From Microthyrium microscopicum (taxonomy: Eukaryota; Ascomycota; Dothideomycetes; Microthyriales; Microthyriaceae): a stretch of 64,000 bases of DNA. The translations under genes and the position numbers were made by a program. The DNA lies in contig MU004232.1 of the NCBI GenBank assembly GCA_010405405.1, positions 1,817,481 through 1,881,480 on the forward strand. Direction: 5' to 3'. The notes below the pieces were generated by a model. That model had not been told where the DNA came from and ran no database searches. It was given only the letters and a program-made list of their open reading frames with translations. This document shows, piece after piece, positions 57,674-64,000 of this stretch. The stretch's first letter is position 1. The number at the start of each line of letters is the position of its first letter.

Positions 57674-59991
57674 ATGTTCATGTCTGAACCTCCAAGCCCT
57701 CGTCAACACACTACTTCAAGTATGGATAGAGTTCGAGAGCTCTATCATGCTGTCGACCAGCGCGTTGGGCGCTCGACCTTTGGACGTATCTTCCGTCTCG
57801 AGGGTTGTGGCCATGTAAGTTATCACTGTCCGACAACAAATCTCCAAACATCCCCATCGAACTTCTGCTAACACACAACACAGGAGAAAGAAATCCAAAA
57901 AGCCCGGTTTCTGACTGAAATCCGCGCAGGGTTGACTACTTTCTTTACCATGTAAGTTTGCGCCTCACAACCAGACTCAAAGCCCCTGGAACTAATTCAA
58001 TAACACAGGGCATATATAATCGCCGTCAACTCGAGTGTCCTTACCGACTCTGGTGCCACATGTGTCTGCGGTGACCAAATAAACCCGACTTGCAACATGA
58101 ACAATGAGCATGCTCAACAGTACAACATATGCCTCCTAGGTGAGCCTTGCTTTTTCTACCTCTTGGTTGTATGACTCTCTAACCTCGATTTAGGTGTCAA
58201 GAGAGATTTGATTACGGCGACTGCTGCAATTTCCGGGCTCGCTTCTTTCCTTTTTGGTTTCTTGACCAACATGCCAGTCGCTCTTGCGTTAGTCTCTTGT
58301 GTGGTTTGAGACAAAAAAGCATTCTAATTCTCCTTTTAGTCCGGGCATGGGACTCAATGCCTACTTTGCCTACCAAGTTGTTGGATATCATGGTTCTGGC
58401 AGTGTGCCGTATGGCTTGGCGTTGGCGGCTGTCTTCATTGAAGGCTTCGTCTTCATCTTTCTTTCGTTACTCGGTATGCGACAATGGCTCGTTCGGTTGC
58501 TCCCCACTTCCGTCAAGGTGGCCAGTGGATGCGGCATCGGCCTTTTCCTGGCCCTGGTTGGTCTTTCGTACTCCTCGGGAATTGGTGCTATTTCGGGCGG
58601 TGCGAATGCTACACCACTCGACATTGCCGGTTGTCCCCAGCAGTACCTAGACCCTGTCACTGGACACTGTACGGGCCACAAAATGACAAGTCCTAACGCA
58701 AGTACCTTGTAGCGAAGAAGACTGAGAAATGATACTGACTGTGCTATTAGCTATGGATCGGGTTTATTCTTGGAGGTGTACTGACCGCCTATCTTATGGC
58801 ATACAAGGTTAAAATTGCCATCATCGTGGGAATCACGATCGTTTCCATCATATCCTGGCCGTAAGTCGATGATAACCGCATTACCCATTTTCATTCCTAA
58901 CCAGTCGCGCAGACGCTCAACAAGTTTCACTTACTTCCCCCACACCCCAGAAGGCGACGACCGCTTCGAATTCTTCCGCCATGTCGCCACCTTCCATCCC
59001 ATCCAACACACCCTCAACGCTGTAGACTGGGACATCGGCAAAGCGAAATCGCAGTTCGTTCTTGCCCTCTTCACCTTCTTGTACGTGGACATCATAGACT
59101 GTACCGCCACTCTCTACAGCATGGCCCGCTTCTCCGGTGTCGTCGATGAAAAGTCTGGCGACTTTCCACGCTCCACCCTAGCCTACTGCACCGACGCGAT
59201 CTGCATCTCGATTGGCGCCCTGTTCGGCTGCAGCCCGGTAACCGTGTTCATCGAGTCGGCAGCCGGGATCACGGAAGGCGGAAAGACGGGTCTAACCGCC
59301 ATGACCACTGGCGTGTGTTTCTTCATCTCGCTCTTCTTCGCGCCAATCTTTGCCTCGATCCCGCCCTGGGCGACAGGCGGCACACTGGTTCTTGTAAGTG
59401 ATCTCTCATCTCATTCTATTGATTGAATGGTTACTTACAGCTAAATAGGTCGGATGCATGATGATGCGCCAGGTAGCCCACATCAACTGGAAATACATCG
59501 GCGACACAGTTCCCGCCTTCGTCACCTTGATGTTCATGCCATTCAGCTACTCCATCGCCTACGGCCTCATCGCGTAAGTCTTCCCCCTCAACACCCTATC
59601 ACGCCCACTGTTCCCTTTTCTCTAGCAACCTTGTTGTACCCACTAACATCCCCCATCCAGCGGCCTCCTAACCTACATCCTCCTCAACGGCTCCATCTAC
59701 CTAACCCGCAAACTCACCCGCGGCAAACTCATCCCCATCGACGAAGACGAGCGCGAATACTGGTCCTACAAAATCGCCGGCCCCGCTCCCTGGTTCATGC
59801 GCGCCTTTCGCGGATCCCGCGACGGTCTACCAGCCGCCGAAGGGCATGAAGGCTTGGCCTCAGCGGGCGAAGGGAATCGCCAGAGTCTGCACAGTGATGT
59901 GATGAGTGTGGAAGATAAGCCGGACAGTGGGGATGTGACGGGGATAGAGAATAGTCACAGCTTGGGCGATAATAGCACCACGCGCGTCTAG
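57674..59991 (+). CDS. azgA: Purine permease, AzgA-like (hypoxanthine/adenine/guanine)
   Basis: Nine exons (57,674-57,814; 57,884-57,951; 58,009-58,139; 58,194-58,287; 58,340-58,697; 58,751-58,860; 58,913-59,393; 59,449-59,573; 59,661-59,991) give 612 aa. AzgA imports purines with protons at the plasma membrane. Signatures are GRIFRLEGCGHEKE, RFLTEIRAGLTTFFTMAYI, NSSVLTDSGATCVCGD, NMPVALAPGMGLNAYFAY, LFTFLYVDIIDCTATLYSMAR, GALFGCSPVTVFIESAAGI and TGLTAMTTGVCF. About 14 membrane segments and a hydrophilic tail fit the NCS2/AzgA fold. The start could also be the ATG 6 nt later or at 57,722. The fifth intron must begin GC (GCAAGT at 58,698), because every GT alternative breaks the frame. All other junctions are GT-AG and in phase. 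Confidence 0.94.
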
Positions 59992-60272
59992 ATGGAGTAG
60001 TTGTGGTGTCTGATGGATTGCTGCATAAGTGGAGAATTGGTGGTGGTGGCTGTTCAGGAGAGTATGTGACTAGAGGCGGTTAATGTGTATCTGAATAGCT
60101 TATGCGTGGTGTAATGAGTAGGTTTGGAGATAGATGTGGGGAAAAATGATGTGCATGCTCTGAGTGGAAGCGTTTGATTGTACCCCAAGCGGAGACATGG
60201 AGCGTTATGGATAGTGCAGTGATAAACTGTATTCTCGCGAATAAACTATCTCCTGCCATGCATATTATCATC
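59992..60272. other. Convergent gap between the permease gene and vps9
   Basis: 281 bp of shared 3' flank. Nothing recognised. Confidence 0.6.
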
Positions 60273-62727
60273 TCAAGTCGATAGCGCTAGACACGCATCA
60301 ACTGCACTCCCAATTCTGCTCGCGTTAGTATTGTCATCCTGTTTTGGGGGTGTATGAAATCTTACCGTCCTTCGTTCGCCCGCACCACATCCACCACAAC
60401 TTCGCGATCCAGGTCCGGAAACATCCCACACAACGTCTCCACTACATGGCCTTCCTCCCTGACCCTTAACCGCCTTGCTTCTTCCGCCTCTTTACTCGCC
60501 TGTCGCGCCGCCATATCCTCCGCATTGCCCTGTCCTGTCCGCTGGCCCGCTGGACTATCCGCGCTCACCGCTCCCCTCAGTGCTGGACTCAATCGAGGCG
60601 GTGGCTGTGGGGTTGTTGGCGGCATATGGCTCTGCTGCTGCGGCGGTGGTTGTGCCGGAGGTGCACCTTCGTCCGAGAAAATTCGACCTATCGTTGATAG
60701 TGGTCGTTGAATCGTGCGCAATAGGCCTGCGACAGCGGCATTCTCATCCTCGCCATCATCGCTAGCCGGCCGACCGTTGCGGCGCGGAAGGGGCGGCGGA
60801 CCATCAGATGGTTGGGGACGTGGCGGTACTGGAGGTTTGGGCTCTTCGGCGGCGTGGCGCTCGGCGATGGCGGAGACAGAAGCTTCGACGTTCTTTTCAA
60901 AGTCTGCGTCGGAAATGGTTAGGGAGGTGCGATCGAGGCGTTCGATGAAATCGATGGCGCCACCCTGGAGTTATTAGTAAAAGGTAAGAGAGGAGCGTGA
61001 GGGGAATATGTACGAGAGAGGAGACGTAGTAACCCGCTTCGCCAGTGAGCTTGTTGGCGTTACGGAATCGTAGGATGTATTGAACGTTGGAGACAAGGTT
61101 GGGAGGGTTGGCGCGGAGGACGGTGTAAATGAGAAGTGGAACGAAGGAGTCGGCCGATTGGTCGTGTTGGGCGTTTTTTAAGAAGCCTATGCTTGTGAGT
61201 AGCGGACAACTATATGATCCATGGAATCGTACCGAATATGACTTTGCAGCAGTTTAGGACGCAAATGACTTTATCTCTAGGAGCGCGATAGTTGCCGATT
61301 TTGAGTAGTTCTAATTTGATTAGCTAGTGGTCAGAGTATTGTGAAGACAACGTACCTTGTTGAGCTAATGAGAGAAACTTGCGTCCCTTGTCGCTTACAG
61401 ACTTGATATCTAGATGCTCTTCTCTCACCCAGCTATATATTCTTACTTTCTGTGCCAGTACTTCGTCTCTTTCTATATCCTCCTGATGCTGGCCCCGTCG
61501 ACCTGGTGGAGGTGCTCCGCCAGTCCTCCGCTTACCCCTGGAAGCAATTGGATCTGGAGGTGATATCTCGGGAGAAAATGTTTGTGAATATAGGCGATTC
61601 ATGACCAGTTTCTCCATACCCTCGCAAGCGTTATCAAACTCTGCATCTGAAACCGTTCGCCATATCTCGCATTGCGCCATCTTCTTCGATATGAAGTCCA
61701 AGAAATCCGACACAATCTTGACTTGTTCGTGTACCATCCATTGCTTTTTGCTGAACTCCTGAAGAAACGATCTTAGAAATCTTGCCACGGGGTCCGCGCT
61801 ACGATGTCGCAATTGCTCGAGGAATCTATGGAAGTCGAATGGCTGGTCTGAATCGGGGTCGGGTTGAGGAGGTGCTGGAGCGAGGTGGCGAGTGCTGACT
61901 GGGGATGAGGGAGTGGGCGTTGGAGTACTGTCTTTTGGTATCGATTCGATACCAAGACCAGTGGGTGATGAGCTTATGAGTGATGATGATCGAGGTGGTA
62001 ATTGTTGACTGGAGCTAGGCGAATGTGCAGCGTTATCGCTAGGTAATAGAGACGTTTGCGATCCGGATTGCAATGGCTCAAGGCTTGATTTTCGGGGTGG
62101 ATGAGGTAGCAGTGGAGATCCAAGCATTGGACCAGCAATCACCATTCGTGGAGACATGATCTCGTCAGCCCCTGGTCCTCCTTCTGCGAACTGGTCCATG
62201 ATACTTTGAATCTCTGACCGGCTATCATCATCTCCTCCATTGCTTCGTGCCTTTTCCGTGATATCGGAAGCATCTTGGTCCGCATCAGCCAGCTTATATG
62301 CCTCTTTCTCCGGATCTAGATTGGGGGATTTCGATGGCTTGGAGTCCGATGCGATGGCGAATCTCTCGTCTTTCGGCGGTAGAGGCGGAGGCGGAGGTGA
62401 GGCCTCTTTGCTACTCTTTGCGGTATTCATGTGTAATGCGGGTGGTACTGGTTTGGGCGATAACGCGCCAGAAGTGTCCGACAGCTCTAGCCCGTCACCT
62501 GTACTCGGCTGAGGGCCATCTGACAGTGATGTTTTCCCTTCAGCTAATGTGTCCACAGATAGCTCAGGTTTGTGATCTTGTATCGGCTTCGTCAGATTTG
62601 AATCTGAACCATCCTCAGACACTGGAGCCTGTTCACCATCGAGTGCGGGGTTGCTATTTTGGGAAGGGATGAGCTCAGAGTTCGGTACAGGTGGTTCAGA
62701 GGATACTGGCGGGTCCGGAGGAGACAT
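60273..62727 (-). CDS. vps9: Rab5 guanine-nucleotide exchange factor Vps9 (VPS9 + CUE)
   Basis: Five exons (62,727-61,356; 61,310-61,233; 61,186-61,014; 60,964-60,366; 60,315-60,273) give 754 aa, longer than yeast Vps9 because of a 290-residue disordered, Pro/Ser-rich N terminus. Vps9 activates Rab5-type GTPases on endosomes in vacuolar sorting. The helical bundle starts at [18 protein letters not shown] (about 297). The VPS9 domain holds [20 protein letters not shown], the catalytic-site segment [19 protein letters not shown], and [17 protein letters not shown] with the essential Tyr region. A PRP linker with [16 protein letters not shown] leads to a C-terminal CUE ubiquitin-binding domain: [20 protein letters not shown] then [13 protein letters not shown]. 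The last 13 codons lie in a separate exon that completes the CUE helix. All junctions are GT-AG and phase-consistent. Confidence 0.95.
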
Positions 62728-62992
62728 AAGATCCTCGATATATGGATATATGGCTCATGCGCCTGTCTAGTCGGTCAAGATATGTATAAGAGGGTGTTGT
62801 ATGGGTGCATGAAGACTGGGAATAGCTTCACGAATCACGATGATGTGAATCCAATGCCAAGACTTCAGAGCTTCATTGCGCACGGACCCCTTGAATTTCT
62901 ACTTCATCTCCAAAGTCTTGTGCCTCAAGTCTCCAACAATACATCCTCATCTGGTCACAAGACATTTCCATCGGCTCATTCGGGCCGTTGAA
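62728..62992. other. Short divergent promoter between vps9 and the asparagine-synthetase-like gene
   Basis: 265 bp between the two start codons. No motif was assigned. Confidence 0.65.
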
Positions 62993-64000
62993 ATGTGTGG
63001 AATATACTGTCGCATTAGTCGTCATGGCCATCACCCTGTTCCCAGTACGATCAACGATCTTCTGGCCAAGCGCGGACCATACTCCTTGAAAGAGCATCGT
63101 ACTGTCGTGTCTGGTGTTTATATCACCCTAGTCGCGTCTGTTCTACCATTGCGTGGCTCTGATCTAGTCCCACAACCTCTTGTCGATGAAAATCCGGCAT
63201 CAGTTCTCTGCTGGAATGGCGAAGCATGGAAGATCAATGATGAAGCAGTGACAGGCAATGACTCTCAACTCATTTTCCAGAAGCTCCGAGATGCGGCCTC
63301 GGGAACTGATGCTAGATCCAGTATAGCATCGTTTCTTTCGCAGATTCGAGGACCATTTGCCTGCGTTTTCCTCGATCAATCCTCAGAAAAGCTTTACTTT
63401 GGGCGAGATTGTCTAGGTCGTAGATCACTGGTTAAGACAACAACTTCTGAAGGCGATATAGTCATTTCCAGTGTTCCGTACCATCAGGATCAGGATCTTT
63501 GGACAGAAGTTGAAGCTGATGGCATGTATGTTCTCTCACTAACCAGTCCGCGTCAAGACTTTAATAGTAACGCTTTTGTGATTAATCGAATTCCCTTGTC
63601 TCTTGAAAATGAGCAAGTAGAAGCTGAAACTATCGTAAGTAACAAGCCTTCATTCCGAACATAGAGCTAAAATTTCATAGAGAGTGCCATATCCCGCACT
63701 TTGTGATGAGATACCAAGTGAAGCGCCGCCTTCTCTTCAGCTTACTTCAAAATGTATAGAAACCTTGCATTCACTACTTTTCCACTCTGTGCAACTGCGA
63801 GCCCAGAATCTACCGGACTCTCCAATATCTCCCCTTGGAGTTCTATTCTCTGGTGGACTAGATAGTGCCTTACTAGCATATTACGCCCACCTCACTCTAC
63901 CTTTGGACACGCCTATCGACTTACTCAATGTGGCATTTCAGAACCCTCGGATTCACAAACCCGATTTTGAAGACCCCTACTCATCTTGTCCAGACCGTAA
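62993..64000 (+). CDS. Asparagine-synthetase-domain protein, ASNSD1-like (5' part)
   Basis: Two exons are visible (62,993-63,634; 63,681 to beyond the window edge), coding for 214 residues plus at least 106 more. The protein opens MCGIYCRIS, with the N-terminal Cys of class II glutamine amidotransferases right after Met, then RGPYSLKEH, GRDCLGRRSLV and SSVPYHQD typical of the GATase fold. Exon 2 enters the synthetase domain with LFSGGLDSALLAYYA, the ATP-pyrophosphatase SGGLDS loop. This combination with LNVAFQNPR matches the ASNSD1/YML096W group rather than true asparagine synthetase. The substrate of that group is not established. The intron is phase 0 (GTAAGT, TTCATAG). The gene is cut by the window edge. 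Confidence 0.9.

Overview
The window comes from a filamentous ascomycete (Pezizomycotina-type). The genes are interrupted by short GT-AG introns of about 45-80 nt with CTAAC/CTGAC-like branch points. The conserved set (Mdv1, chorismate mutase, Syf1, V-ATPase subunit D, a U1A-like protein, a PUF protein, an AzgA-type purine permease, Vps9) is typical of that group. The first 15.7 kb shows the transition-rich, AT-saturated decay left by repeat-induced point mutation (RIP). I cannot fix the genus from sequence alone.

Layout. 1-15,707 is an extremely AT-rich, gene-free repeat block. Nested in it is one well-delimited Ty3/gypsy chromodomain-type LTR retrotransposon fossil (1,618-9,200, minus strand) with 162-bp LTRs and a 5-bp target duplication (ATACT). 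A GC-containing hairpin (15,708-15,742) marks the sharp edge of the block. From about 16 kb the DNA has normal composition and carries an orphan hypothetical gene (16,940-17,482), then mdv1 (minus) and the chorismate mutase gene aro7 (plus), which share a divergent promoter with two Gcn4/CPC1 boxes. These are followed by a secreted or single-pass glycoprotein gene, an M20-family amidohydrolase gene and a small conserved hydrophilic protein gene. Two short non-autonomous DNA elements follow, one in a gene-poor stretch (28,228-28,660) and one in the syf1/vma8 divergent promoter (33,441-33,669).

After syf1, vma8 and the U1A/U2B''-like gene comes a stretch with an FHS/BSC6-type MFS transporter, a secreted intradiol dioxygenase-like enzyme, a DHA1-type MFS exporter and a nuclear basic protein annotated in other fungi as a BTB-type regulator. 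Next are a large alpha/beta-hydrolase, the PUF RNA-binding protein with a long pyrimidine-rich leader, a methyltransferase-like protein, an AzgA-type purine permease, vps9, and the 5' part of an asparagine-synthetase-domain gene (ASNSD1-like) that runs off the right edge.

Most genes are unrelated housekeeping functions placed as divergent or convergent neighbours. The best link between sequence and function is the pair of Gcn4/CPC1 sites ahead of aro7. I re-derived exon structures by reading frame and family conservation. This placed a first exon for the hydrolase ahead of the longest open frame, an 11-nt microexon in vma8, a 4-nt first coding exon in the BTB-like gene, and a probable GC-AG intron in the permease gene. 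I found no rRNA, tRNA, CRISPR or convincing previously undescribed system.
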